DNA of 64,000 nt, taken from contig NZ_SCOL01000001.1 of NCBI RefSeq assembly GCF_005503015.1, positions 1,550,001 to 1,614,000 on the forward strand, given 5' to 3'. Made by a program: the position numbers and the translations under genes. Below, piece by piece: positions 17,385 to 24,618 of the stretch; within the stretch, counting starts at the first letter, position 1, and the number at the start of each line of letters is the position of its first letter. The notes beneath the pieces are model-generated. The model saw nothing but the letters and a program-made list of their open reading frames with translations. It did not search any database and was not told the origin of the DNA. This stretch comes from Bacillus sp. E(2018). Lineage in GTDB: Bacteria > Bacillota > Bacilli > Bacillales > Fictibacillaceae.

Positions 17385-18279
17385 CAGGCCGGCCGTTTGT
17401 AATCTGATACGCTGCACTTCCATTCTCTAGCAAGTAAATAACATGTGCAGAGATGGCGGTTCTAAACAATGAATATGCACCGAGGTTTGCGGGTTCAACT
17501 TCGTATTTTCTAAGCATTGCCGCAACAATATTCTCAAATGTCATTCCAGACTTCCCTGAATGGTTGACCATATTTTGTACTTCAAAAGAAATTGTTTCAT
17601 ATATAAGGATGTTGTCTTGGATAACATCCTTATACTCGGTTTCATACTTTCCATGACCAGGAATCATACCTTCTACATTAATCATCTTCAACTTCTTTAA
17701 AGTTGCTATGTTTTCACCAGCATCTACAATAAAAGGAATCTTATGCTTCGCGAGTACATCTTTTCCTAAAAACGCATCGGCGGCATATAAAATACCGCGG
17801 AATAAGATACCGTGTTGATTATAACTATGACCTGAAAGATGAATTGTTTGAGCTCCAGAAAATGATTCTAAATACCCTTCAGAGCATATTTCATCAACAT
17901 GTATAGCGGGTGCTTCTAAAAATTTATTGCGCATTTCTTTTAAAGGAAAATTCCCGTGAGATAAATAGATCGGTTCAAGTACAGGGTTCCTCATAATAGC
18001 TTCCTCTAATGCAGGGGCGATTGTATGTACATCAAAATTTTGTTGTATATAGAATGCACCTCCAAAATGGTCTGCATGAGCATGAGTAATAAATAGATGG
18101 GTTAAAGGTAATTTTTCATTATGAAGTTGCTTTATCACTTTTTTAGCTGCTGTTGAATCAAGTCCAGCATCTATTAACATACCTTTGCTTTTATCATTAT
18201 TTACGATATACCCTATGTTTACGGCACTCTTGAAGTAATAACAATTTGTCGAAAGCTCAATAAATTCCACTATAAACAC
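17356..18279 (-). CDS. MBL-fold metallo-hydrolase
   Basis: A 307-residue metallo-beta-lactamase-fold hydrolase. The metal site is complete: T-H-A-H-A-D-H-F-G-G (about residue 63), a His in LSGHS, an Asp in AADAFLG and a His in IPGHGKYE. After the core, about 85 C-terminal residues form a probable helical domain (SGKSGMTFENIVAAMLRKYE...) ending in a region similar to winged-helix tails of MBL hydrolases. The substrate is unknown. The gene is convergent with the DUF421 gene and overlaps it by 29 bp. Confidence 0.88.
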   Translation of the reverse strand: MFIVEFIELSTNCYYFKSAVNIGYIVNNDKSKGMLIDAGLDSTAAKKVIKQLHNEKLPLTHLFITHAHADHFGGAFYIQQNFDVHTIAPALEEAIMRNPVLEPIYLSHGNFPLKEMRNKFLEAPAIHVDEICSEGYLESFSGAQTIHLSGHSYNQHGILFRGILYAADAFLGKDVLAKHKIPFIVDAGENIATLKKLKMINVEGMIPGHGKYETEYKDVIQDNILIYETISFEVQNMVNHSGKSGMTFENIVAAMLRKYEVEPANLGAYSLFRTAISAHVIYLLENGSAAYQITNGRPVIYSASYKA

Positions 18280-18308
18280 CCCAAGTCTTTATGTTTTGAA
18301 CAAAAAAA

Positions 18309-18326
18309 GAAACCATCATATGGTTT
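18309..18326 (-). terminator. Terminator overlapping the 75-residue gene end
   Basis: GAAACCAT and ATGGTTTC flank a short loop, followed on the minus strand by a run of seven T. It overlaps the stop codon of the 18316 gene. Confidence 0.7.
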
Positions 18327-18543
18327 CGTTAATGATATTCCCTTTGCCTTCTATTTCACTTAAGATCTGATCAAAAGAACGTTTTTCTTCAAAGGTCAAT
18401 CTCTTCTTATTCTGAAATGAACGTACGTCTTCATTTTGGATCGGAGGAACACTAGCAACAACAGGTAATCCTCTTTCGGCTTTTTCCATTCGACCCGCAT
18501 ATTGCATCTGCTGAATGGGTAAGTACGGCAAGATATATCCCAT
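18316..18543 (-). CDS. Small Tyr/Gln-rich N-terminus protein, unknown
   Basis: A 75-residue protein I do not recognise with certainty. The N-terminus MGYILPYLPIQQMQYAGRM is hydrophobic and Tyr/Gln-rich. The C-terminal third, F-E-E-K-R-S-F-D-Q-I-L-S-E-I-E-G-K-G, is a charged amphipathic helix. ATG 18543 follows AAGGAGAGG; the longer frame to 18681 runs into the repeat-protein terminator and is rejected. It lies directly downstream of the Ser/His/Lys-repeat coat-like gene, so a minor spore-coat role is possible but only by position. Confidence 0.6.
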   Translation of the reverse strand: MGYILPYLPIQQMQYAGRMEKAERGLPVVASVPPIQNEDVRSFQNKKRLTFEEKRSFDQILSEIEGKGNIINETI

Positions 18544-18628
18544 CAAAATCCTCTCCTTTATCATTACTTCTATATTTCTTACCCTATTCCTTCTGAATCT
18601 ATGTTTTTCAAGTGTAATACTAAAAAAA

Positions 18629-18652
18629 AGAGCACTCCGTTGAGAGTACTCT
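18629..18652 (-). terminator. Terminator of the Ser/His/Lys-repeat gene
   Basis: AGAGCACTC and GAGTACTCT pair with one mismatch; the minus strand continues with eight T. It separates the repeat gene from the 75-residue gene. Confidence 0.8.
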
Positions 18653-18671
18653 GAAGAAACATTTGGATTGC

Positions 18672-19034
18672 TTAGACCCAAGGATCATAGTGGCAGCTAT
18701 TGCTTGAGCTTGAGCTGGAACTTGAGCTGGAGCTAGAAGAAGATTCATGTTTTGAAGAAGATTCATGCTTTGAGCTAGATTCGTGCTTTGAGCTAGATTC
18801 ATGCTTCGAGCTAGATTCATGCTTCGAGCTAGATTCATGTTTAGAAGATGACTCATGTTTGTGGCTAGACTCATGTTTATGACTAGACTCCCATTTGCTA
18901 GAGCTTGATTCGCACTCTACCTTCTTTTCATGAATAATAACTTTATCTGCTTTGATGATTACTTTATCAGCATAAACCTTCTTATGTTTTTTATGCTTCT
19001 TCTTCTTCCTTTTACAATAATAACAATCTTCCAT
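18672..19034 (-). CDS. Coat-like protein with HESSSK tandem repeats
   Basis: A 120-residue protein, probably a spore coat component of the CotB/CotG type by composition. The N-terminus has a Cys pair and a Lys/His cluster (CYYCKRKKKKHKKHKK), then a duplicated A-D-K-V-I-I-K/H strand. The rest is about eight tandem units of E-S-S-S/H-K-H (period six residues, 18 bp), a run of about 14 Ser and a short aromatic tail CHYDPWV. ATG 19034 follows GAGGAGG. Low-complexity Lys/Ser proteins such as CotG are phosphorylated coat organisers; that function is only inferred here. Confidence 0.7.
   Translation of the reverse strand: MEDCYYCKRKKKKHKKHKKVYADKVIIKADKVIIHEKKVECESSSSKWESSHKHESSHKHESSSKHESSSKHESSSKHESSSKHESSSKHESSSKHESSSSSSSSSSSSSSNSCHYDPWV
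18742..18890 (-). repeat. 18-bp tandem repeat (about 8 copies) encoding ESSSKH
   Basis: The unit, read on the plus strand, is close to GCTTCGAGCTAGATTCAT. Internal copies are nearly identical, while copies at both ends have diverged (for example GTTTGTGGCTAGACTCAT). This is coding DNA likely to vary in copy number between strains. Confidence 0.85.
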
Positions 19035-19097
19035 GTTACAACCTCCTCGTATAGTACATCATATGCAAGTCTGACGAGTTGGTTATAGGCTGTCTCA

Positions 19098-19985
19098 CTA
19101 AAAGTTAATCGCTATATGATTAACTGCTTTTGTTCGATAATTTTGTTTATGAAAATAAACGAACGCTTCTACCGTAATATTTTCGTCGATACCACTCTTA
19201 AAAGGAATTTGAAAATCATCTAAAGAGAGTTTGTCACCACTTTTAAACTTGGTTTCACGTAGTGGGCAGATCCACATTTCCCCCCGTTCTTTTGCTTTTT
19301 CTGCCCATTCATTATCCATATACATCCAAATAGACTGGGTCATTTCTTCCTGTGAGGGTGATGCGATCAACGATATGATTTTCCCTTTTAAAGCACAAGC
19401 TTCTGCAGGTTGAAACCGGAAACAAATATAAGGATTCTCCAACGTCTCTGTCCCAGTATTTTCGATAAAGAATGAGCCTCTAATAAAACCTTTCTTATCT
19501 TTTGTGAAAATGACTGAATAGTCGAAATAGCACGCACTGTTAAAGCCTTCTTTTTTCTGAGGTTCTGAGTTATTCTCCGTATCAAGCTCTTCAAAGACCG
19601 GTTCAGATGTGCGGTTAATGTTGATCCGCTTTTCCATACTTTTAATGCGCTGTTGATAGAGATCGATCTGTTGGTCTTTATCGTTCATTTCATCTTGTAT
19701 GCTTTTTAATAAATCCTCATAACCCTGCATCCTTTTCTCCATCTCATGCTCTTCTAGCCGTTTTAATTTTCTTGTGAGTTCTTCGACTTGTTTTCTCAGT
19801 TCTTGAAGTTCTTTTTCATTCTCTTCAATTATTTTAAGGGATCGATCATTGTTCGTCTCATTTTCGAGTCTTTCAATGGTCTCTTCAGCAAAGACGAGCT
19901 TTTTCTCAAGATCAAGTGCTTTATCTTTGTAATAGTCCACCCTAGAAACGAGCCGCTCATAACTTAATTTATCTTTCGTCCCCAT
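19098..19985 (-). CDS. Coiled-coil protein with C-terminal beta domain, unknown
   Basis: A 295-residue protein I do not recognise. Residues about 10-125 are a long heptad coiled coil rich in Glu, Lys, Leu and Gln. A short acidic linker follows. A C-terminal domain of about 145 residues looks beta-rich (YFDYSVIFTKDKKGFIRGSF, ENPYICFRFQP, NITVEAFVYFHKQNYRTKAVN). There is no signal peptide or membrane segment. ATG 19985 follows AAGGGGGA; the upstream in-frame ATG 20003 has no ribosome site. A mother-cell-type promoter lies upstream and coat-like genes are on both sides, so a coat or exosporium assembly factor is plausible but unproven. Confidence 0.65.
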   Translation of the reverse strand: MGTKDKLSYERLVSRVDYYKDKALDLEKKLVFAEETIERLENETNNDRSLKIIEENEKELQELRKQVEELTRKLKRLEEHEMEKRMQGYEDLLKSIQDEMNDKDQQIDLYQQRIKSMEKRININRTSEPVFEELDTENNSEPQKKEGFNSACYFDYSVIFTKDKKGFIRGSFFIENTGTETLENPYICFRFQPAEACALKGKIISLIASPSQEEMTQSIWMYMDNEWAEKAKERGEMWICPLRETKFKSGDKLSLDDFQIPFKSGIDENITVEAFVYFHKQNYRTKAVNHIAINF

Positions 19986-20019
19986 GCATCTTCCCCCTTG
20001 CATAATTAGGCTCTTTCCC

Positions 20020-20046
20020 TATTGTATGTAAGCTGCTATTATTCGT
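20020..20046 (-). promoter_or_regulatory. SigK/SigE-type promoter of the coiled-coil gene
   Basis: On the minus strand AC is followed after 16 bp by CATACAATA, a perfect match to the SigK -10 CATANNNTA. CATACAAT also fits the SigE -10, so either mother-cell sigma factor may act here. Confidence 0.6.
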
Positions 20047-20067
20047 TCACCTTTTTTTCATGAACAA

Positions 20068-20102
20068 GAAAGACCTGCAGGCAATCGCCTCAGGTCTTTC
20101 TG
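20068..20102. terminator. Hairpin terminator after the 371-residue protein gene
   Basis: AGAAAGACCTG and CAGGTCTTTCT close a stem with an inner GGC/GCC pair. The T-tail on the minus strand is short. Confidence 0.65.
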
Positions 20103-20119
20103 TTCTTCAGATCCATTAA

Positions 20120-21235
20120 TTATTGATGTTGAAGGCAGTTTTCTATAGCGATTTCTCCAGAATCTGCTTTGACAACACCTGTAGTAAATACCTTATTTCC
20201 TGCTCTGTCAATAAGTTCTACCTCAAATTGGTTCCCATGCTCTGTCTCAACGATTGCTAGGTTAAAGTTATACTGTTCTCCTGAAGCATCCATCGTGCCT
20301 CTTCCTGAAACAGTTAATCTTAGTCCACCAGCATACTCATCACAGCTAAGTGTATCTTGTGTGAATTCAGTAGCTGTATATCCTGTATCGTTTAAAGATA
20401 ATTGGAATCTGCTTCCTGATAGGTTGTAATTCGGACAGATTTCAACGGAAATGGTTGCTCTTCCAGTTTCTGTTGCTCCATCCTCTTCACACGTTAATCC
20501 GCTAGCAGTTCCTCGTGATCTACACAGGCAGCCTGGCCTGGGATATATGTCCGGGCATTGTTGTGGAAACACTACCTCTGGACACATTTCTCCCTCGCTT
20601 TCCTCTGCATTTAGGTCATTTTCACGAGGCGAGCAGAACTTCGCCAGTACCTCTAGTTTAACTTCTGCTTCAACTTGGATATCAACACAGAATGTGATGT
20701 CTACTACGAATGATGTTGGAGATGGACTATTCAACAATACAGTCCCTGTGGGAATGCGAGCAAAGATTTTAGTGATACGGCAGTATAAGTCTGTTCCATC
20801 TGGATAACACAAGACGAAAGATTCGAATACTGATGCATTAACCAACTGTTCTACAACGATTACTCCGTTACGGTCGACAACTTGAACTTTGATATCTGTT
20901 GTAAAGAGCAGCTCTACAAGCTGTGCTTCAGCAAAACCTCCGTTAAGTGCTACTGTAACATCTCTCTTATCTCCAACTTGCTCGCAAAGATATAATTCAG
21001 GGCAAGCTGCTTCAGTTGTTTCACCTGTTAGCGGGAATGCTGGAGGAGTTTTAGGTACTTTCGTAACCAATCTTAAAGGTCGGCGTGAAGGATCATCCAA
21101 TGCTTCTTCTATAGCTGCGATTTGGTCTGGAGTAAAAGAAACGGTCTTTCTTACGTTTAGTGTATCAGTCACCCAGTCGTAAACTTTCTGAACGCGGATA
21201 CACTCATCCTGCAAGTGTTTATGATTATTTCCCAT
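20120..21235 (-). CDS. Large cysteine-containing spore coat-like protein
   Basis: A 371-residue protein with two beta-rich halves joined by a Cys/Pro-rich linker (about 220-255, CPEVVFPQQCPDIYPRPGCLCRS). The N-terminus contains DECIRVQKVYDWV, a stretch I associate with morphogenetic spore coat proteins of the BMQ_0737 type, though this is from memory and unverified. The first half has VELLFTTDIKVQVVDRNGV; the second has ISVEICPNYNLSGSRFQLSLNDTG and ends ENCLQHQ. There is no signal peptide. ATG 21235 follows AAGGAAGGGA. It is divergent from the 21356 gene across a palindrome. A spore surface role fits the neighbours. Confidence 0.65.
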   Translation of the reverse strand: MGNNHKHLQDECIRVQKVYDWVTDTLNVRKTVSFTPDQIAAIEEALDDPSRRPLRLVTKVPKTPPAFPLTGETTEAACPELYLCEQVGDKRDVTVALNGGFAEAQLVELLFTTDIKVQVVDRNGVIVVEQLVNASVFESFVLCYPDGTDLYCRITKIFARIPTGTVLLNSPSPTSFVVDITFCVDIQVEAEVKLEVLAKFCSPRENDLNAEESEGEMCPEVVFPQQCPDIYPRPGCLCRSRGTASGLTCEEDGATETGRATISVEICPNYNLSGSRFQLSLNDTGYTATEFTQDTLSCDEYAGGLRLTVSGRGTMDASGEQYNFNLAIVETEHGNQFEVELIDRAGNKVFTTGVVKADSGEIAIENCLQHQ

Positions 21236-21269
21236 TGTTTCCCTTCCTTTCCTCATCATGATCTGAAGA

Positions 21270-21288
21270 TTCCATACATACTATGGAA
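21270..21288. promoter_or_regulatory. Inverted repeat in divergent promoter region
   Basis: TTCCATA, spacer CATAC, TATGGAA: perfect 7-bp arms midway between the divergent 371- and 325-residue protein genes. Read on either strand the centre gives CATACTATG or CATAGTATG, each one base from a SigK -10. It may be a shared operator or overlapping promoters; the function is inferred. Confidence 0.4.
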
Positions 21289-21355
21289 ATAGAGTGGGTT
21301 ATGACACAAGAACGAAAGCCTATTTTTATAGATAAGCGTTAAGGAGGAAGCTATC

Positions 21356-22333
21356 ATGAGACCAATCTGGTATCAAGATCAGAAAGTGTGTGAGTTATCA
21401 TCCATAGAATATGAGGCTTTATGTCTTTTATTGCCTTATTGGGGATTGCAGATCTCTGATGACGGAGAAACAATTTCAGGAGCTCTTTCTACATTTATGT
21501 TCGGTATCCAAGGGCTATCACAAAAGAAAGTAAAAGAACTAGATCAGCACTTAAGTCATACAGGAATTAGAATTACGACAGATGATCACGTTAAATGCGA
21601 CCATCGTTTCTATGTAGATTTCCATAGCGGTCATCCTATGCCACTCGCGCTGAATACACCTGAAAAACAATTGTATTATTTGAACCCTTCACCCACATTC
21701 AGGTTGCCCGTTCAAGCCGGCATTCACAAAGGAATCACATTAAAAAGAAAAGATGGACCTCTCTTCTTAGCCGTCCAACCTTCTTATGAAGATAAAGTTG
21801 TAGAGTGGATTAGTTATTTAGTTATCCAAACCTTTCTACGTGTTTCATTTGAATCTCTTTCTTCTATTTCAGAAGCAACATTCTTTTCATGTGCGAACAA
21901 AATCTTAAAGCCTATTAATTCTTATTTTGCGGCCGCTCAAATTCCGTTAGTAGTAGAAGAAATTGAAGAAAGACCTAAAGCAGAAGTTAAACAGAAGTCA
22001 TCCACTTCTTCTCCTGTACAAAACAAGAGGGAAGATCTTTTTTATGAGGCAACCGAACAGAAGCCTGTTAATAAAAGAATAGATGCACCAAAAGCGACTG
22101 TCCCGCAAATCCGACCTTTTTCGTCGGCTGGATCACTCATTACCAACCAGATTCCAAAACCTTATGAACAAAGCAAAGTGTTATCAAGAAATGCAAGTCC
22201 GATCAGTCCTTTCAAGTCAAACAGTCCCACCGAAAAAACGATCCAACCTTTTAATAAGAAGATCTCTGATCCAAAGAGAACATCAGTCATTCGTCCATTT
22301 CAGCCGAATAAAAACACCCCGTCCTCTGATTGA
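21356..22333 (+). CDS. Unknown protein with C-terminal IxPF repeats
   Basis: A 325-residue protein without a family I can name. Residues 1 to about 205 look folded (MRPIWYQDQKVCELSSIEYEAL..., NPSPTFRLPVQAGIHKGITLKRKDGPLFLAVQPS). The C-terminal 120 residues are disordered, basic and Pro/Ser-rich, with four related motifs: IRPFSSAG, ISPFKSN, IQPFNKK and IRPFQPN. ATG 21356 follows AAGGAGGAAG. It may form an operon with the 50-residue gene 50 bp downstream. It occupies roughly the place of cotO in B. subtilis, but I see no convincing CotO similarity. Confidence 0.6.
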   Translation: MRPIWYQDQKVCELSSIEYEALCLLLPYWGLQISDDGETISGALSTFMFGIQGLSQKKVKELDQHLSHTGIRITTDDHVKCDHRFYVDFHSGHPMPLALNTPEKQLYYLNPSPTFRLPVQAGIHKGITLKRKDGPLFLAVQPSYEDKVVEWISYLVIQTFLRVSFESLSSISEATFFSCANKILKPINSYFAAAQIPLVVEEIEERPKAEVKQKSSTSSPVQNKREDLFYEATEQKPVNKRIDAPKATVPQIRPFSSAGSLITNQIPKPYEQSKVLSRNASPISPFKSNSPTEKTIQPFNKKISDPKRTSVIRPFQPNKNTPSSD

Positions 22334-22383
22334 GAATATAATGCTATTGTTCAAAGATATCCAATCATGAGGAGAGATCAGAA

Positions 22384-22536
22384 GTGAATAAAGAAGATCT
22401 ACAAAAGCTCTATGCTGAGATTAAAACAAAGAAATTGAACAACGCAGGAAAGAATCAGTCTTTAATTAATCCTCCTGTTAAAAAAGGCTGTAGCTCATGC
22501 GGAAAAGTAACATGGAAACCGAATAAACCTAACTAA
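22384..22536 (+). CDS. 50-residue protein with CxxC motif
   Basis: A small ORF: GTG 22384 follows GGAGAG at good spacing and the stop TAA is at 22534-22536. The product is basic, with an N-terminal helix (MNKEDLQKLYAEIKTKK) and a C-terminal KGCSSCGKVTWKPN zinc-knuckle-like half site. A strong terminator follows immediately. Only one CxxC is present, so metal binding would need a dimer. Function is unknown; it is probably co-transcribed with the 325-residue gene. Confidence 0.6.
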   Translation: MNKEDLQKLYAEIKTKKLNNAGKNQSLINPPVKKGCSSCGKVTWKPNKPN

Positions 22537-22565
22537 AAAGCTGTCACCCCTAGGGTGCAGCTTTT
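22537..22565. terminator. Bidirectional terminator between the 50-residue gene and cysC
   Basis: AAAAGCTGTCACCC and GGGTGCAGCTTTT pair with one mismatch around CTA; T/A runs lie on both sides, serving both convergent transcripts. Confidence 0.85.
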
Positions 22566-22568
22566 CTA

Positions 22569-23189
22569 TTATGAAATGTATCGATTTGCCACCAAAAAAT
22601 TGATAATTTGTTCAGCACTTTCTTTTACTTCAAGAAGATCTGTTTTTACAATAATTTCTGGAGAAACTGGTGCTTCATAAGGATCAGAGATACCTGTAAA
22701 ATTAGTAATCAATCCTTCTCTTACTTTTTTATAAAGTCCCTTTGGATCTCTTTTTTCACATTCTATAAGACTGCAATCTATATAGACCTCTACAAATTCT
22801 TCATCAGAATACAAACTTCTAACTGCATTTCGATCTGCAGCAATTGGGGAAATAGCTGCAACTAAAACAATCGAACCGCCTTCCACAAATAACTTGGTAA
22901 CTTCTCCGATTCTTCTGATGTTTTCCGTTCTTGCTTCTTTTGAGAAAGCTAGATCTCGATTTAGTCCGTGTCTAACATTATCCCCGTCAAGTAACATGGT
23001 ACTGTGCTGTCTTTTATATAAAATTTTCTCAACTTCGGAAGCAATTGTTGATTTCCCAGAGCCTGATAGCCCTGTAAACCAAAGTACAAAGCTCTTGTGA
23101 CCATGAAGTTTCTGTCTCATTTCCTTCGTCACGTTATGCTGTTGCCATGTAATATTTTTATCTTCTCGGTTCAACTCTTTAGCCTCCAT
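22569..23189 (-). CDS. cysC: Adenylylsulfate (APS) kinase
   Basis: A 206-residue APS kinase, which phosphorylates adenosine 5'-phosphosulfate to PAPS. Walker A is FTGLSGSGKST, and the APS-binding segments DGDNVRHGLNRDLAFS and ENIRRIGEVTKLF are intact, as is IDCSLIECEKRDPKGLYKK. The active Ser stretch appears as VAAISPIAADR. It follows the sulfurylase gene by 6 bp. No cysH (PAPS reductase), cysJI or sulfate permease lies nearby, so this PAPS is not obviously for assimilation. The glycan and coat genes around it suggest a PAPS supply for sulfation (inferred). Confidence 0.94.
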   Translation of the reverse strand: MEAKELNREDKNITWQQHNVTKEMRQKLHGHKSFVLWFTGLSGSGKSTIASEVEKILYKRQHSTMLLDGDNVRHGLNRDLAFSKEARTENIRRIGEVTKLFVEGGSIVLVAAISPIAADRNAVRSLYSDEEFVEVYIDCSLIECEKRDPKGLYKKVREGLITNFTGISDPYEAPVSPEIIVKTDLLEVKESAEQIINFLVANRYIS

Positions 23190-23195
23190 AACGTA

Positions 23196-24326
23196 TTATT
23201 TACCATAATAGTCCCGTAATATTGAAATGACTTCACTGCGGCTAAATTCGGTTGGTATCGGCTCGTTATTTTTAAGCATTTCTCTTACTCTTGTTCCTGA
23301 TAAAGTCAGTCTGTCTTTTTCGACATGCGGACATGTTTTAATCGTGGCCATCGTTCCACATTTCGTACAATAAAAACTATTCTCGAAGAATATAGGGGTT
23401 ATTCCTATCTCATCCTTATCAAACTCTGCAAAAATGTGCTGCGCATCATAAGGACCATAAAAATCTCCGACTCCGGCATGATCTCTTCCTATTATAATGT
23501 GGCTGCATCCATAATTTTTTCTTATGATCGCGTGAAAGATCGCTTCTCGAGGACCTGCATATCTCATCGATCCAGGAAAGGCACTCAACAAAACGCGATT
23601 TGTTGGATAATAATGTTGGAGAAGTGTTTCATAAGATTTCATCCTAACGTCTGCAGGTATGTCATCTTGCTTCGTTTCCCCTACTAATGGATGCAATAAG
23701 AGCCCGTCCATTTGTTCAAGCGCTGTTTTTTGTAAATATTCATGTGCACGATGAATGGGATTCCTCGTTTGAAAACCAACGATTTTTTCCCATCCGTTCT
23801 TATTAAACTGTTCTCTTGTTTCTCTAGGGTCTAAATAATAAGAAGAACCTACTTTTCGTGGAGGTTTGTTCACCAACGTTACCTTTCCACCGACATACCA
23901 ATTTCCTCTATTTATTACATTCCGTACCCCTGGATGGGTTTGATCATCCGTACGATAGACCTGCCTTACTTCAATAAGCTTGTCAGGTTTAAAGATATCC
24001 GTAATTTCTATTTTTCCATAAATCGTATTTTCATAAATCAGTAAAGCTTCTTGCTTCTTTATTAATTGTTTTGCCTTGTCGTCAGTAACAGGTAATGTAA
24101 TGGGTACACTCCAAGGAAGTCCGTTAGACAGTCTCATCTCTTTTACAACAGCTTCGTAATCTGCTCTGTTCATAAAAGAATCAAGCGGACTAAATGCACC
24201 GTTAGAGAGACATTCTAAATCGGATAAACTGATAAGATCTAATTCAATTTTTATAAGATTTTGATTGCAATCGACGTTAGCAAACTGCCGATTGACTAAA
24301 CTTCCACCATGAGGAAGAAGGAGCAT
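23196..24326 (-). CDS. sat: ATP sulfurylase (sulfate adenylyltransferase)
   Basis: A 376-residue ATP sulfurylase, which makes APS and pyrophosphate from ATP and sulfate. The catalytic QTRNPIHRAHEY motif, GRDHAGVGDFYGPYDAQ and SGTRVREML are all present. A zinc-binding C-x-x-C pattern is visible in FYCTKCGTMATIKTCPH. ATG 24326 is chosen (GAGGTGA upstream); the GTG at 24335 lies in that ribosome site. A consensus SigK promoter is 47 bp upstream. That expression timing, and the missing reductase, distinguish it from the vegetative cysH-cysP-sat-cysC operon of B. subtilis. Confidence 0.95.
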   Translation of the reverse strand: MLLLPHGGSLVNRQFANVDCNQNLIKIELDLISLSDLECLSNGAFSPLDSFMNRADYEAVVKEMRLSNGLPWSVPITLPVTDDKAKQLIKKQEALLIYENTIYGKIEITDIFKPDKLIEVRQVYRTDDQTHPGVRNVINRGNWYVGGKVTLVNKPPRKVGSSYYLDPRETREQFNKNGWEKIVGFQTRNPIHRAHEYLQKTALEQMDGLLLHPLVGETKQDDIPADVRMKSYETLLQHYYPTNRVLLSAFPGSMRYAGPREAIFHAIIRKNYGCSHIIIGRDHAGVGDFYGPYDAQHIFAEFDKDEIGITPIFFENSFYCTKCGTMATIKTCPHVEKDRLTLSGTRVREMLKNNEPIPTEFSRSEVISILRDYYGK

Positions 24327-24372
24327 CGATTTCACCTCAACTATTAATCAATTAGCTCTTGCTAATCATTAC

Positions 24373-24400
24373 TAGTGTATGAAGGTAAGACAAGTTTTGT
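24373..24400 (-). promoter_or_regulatory. Consensus SigK promoter of sat-cysC
   Basis: On the minus strand AC (in CACA) is followed after exactly 17 bp by CATACACTA. This is a full match to the published SigK consensus AC-N17-CATANNNTA. It lies 47 bp upstream of the sat ATG. Confidence 0.75.
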
Positions 24401-24570
24401 GAATGTATTCCCAATAGATGTTTAGAATCCGTTTATTTCCATTCCAATCAAATTTTCAGCGTTGAAAACACCGTAAACCACAAACAAGAGTTCCAATGCA
24501 TATTTAAGTGAATTATTTACCAAAATAACCAGTCCACTTCTTGCATAAATGAATAGAATGCTTGTATCGC

Positions 24571-24596
24571 ACTATGACATTATCAATCATAGAGTA
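24571..24596 (+). promoter_or_regulatory. SigK-type promoter of the double-GT2 gene
   Basis: CATAGAGTA (24588-24596) matches the SigK -10 fully; an AC lies 15 bp upstream, two bases shorter than ideal. The start GTG is 23 bp downstream with AGGAGG between. Confidence 0.55.
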
Positions 24597-24618
24597 ATTG
24601 AAACTAGGAGGAACTTTA

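Noticed and set aside
18700..18882. Plus-strand ORF of Leu/Glu/Asp/Ser/Cys repeats
   Set aside because: It is the antisense shadow of the HESSSK repeat gene and has no ribosome site.
18672..19034. CRISPR array
   Set aside because: The 18-bp repeats are contiguous, without spacers, and encode a regular peptide.
20451..20807. Plus-strand ORF inside the 371-residue protein gene
   Set aside because: Shadow frame, without ribosome site or sensible composition.
22569..24326. Ordinary assimilatory sulfate reduction operon
   Set aside because: No PAPS reductase, sulfite reductase, permease or S-box/CymR-type leader is seen, and the promoter matches SigK.
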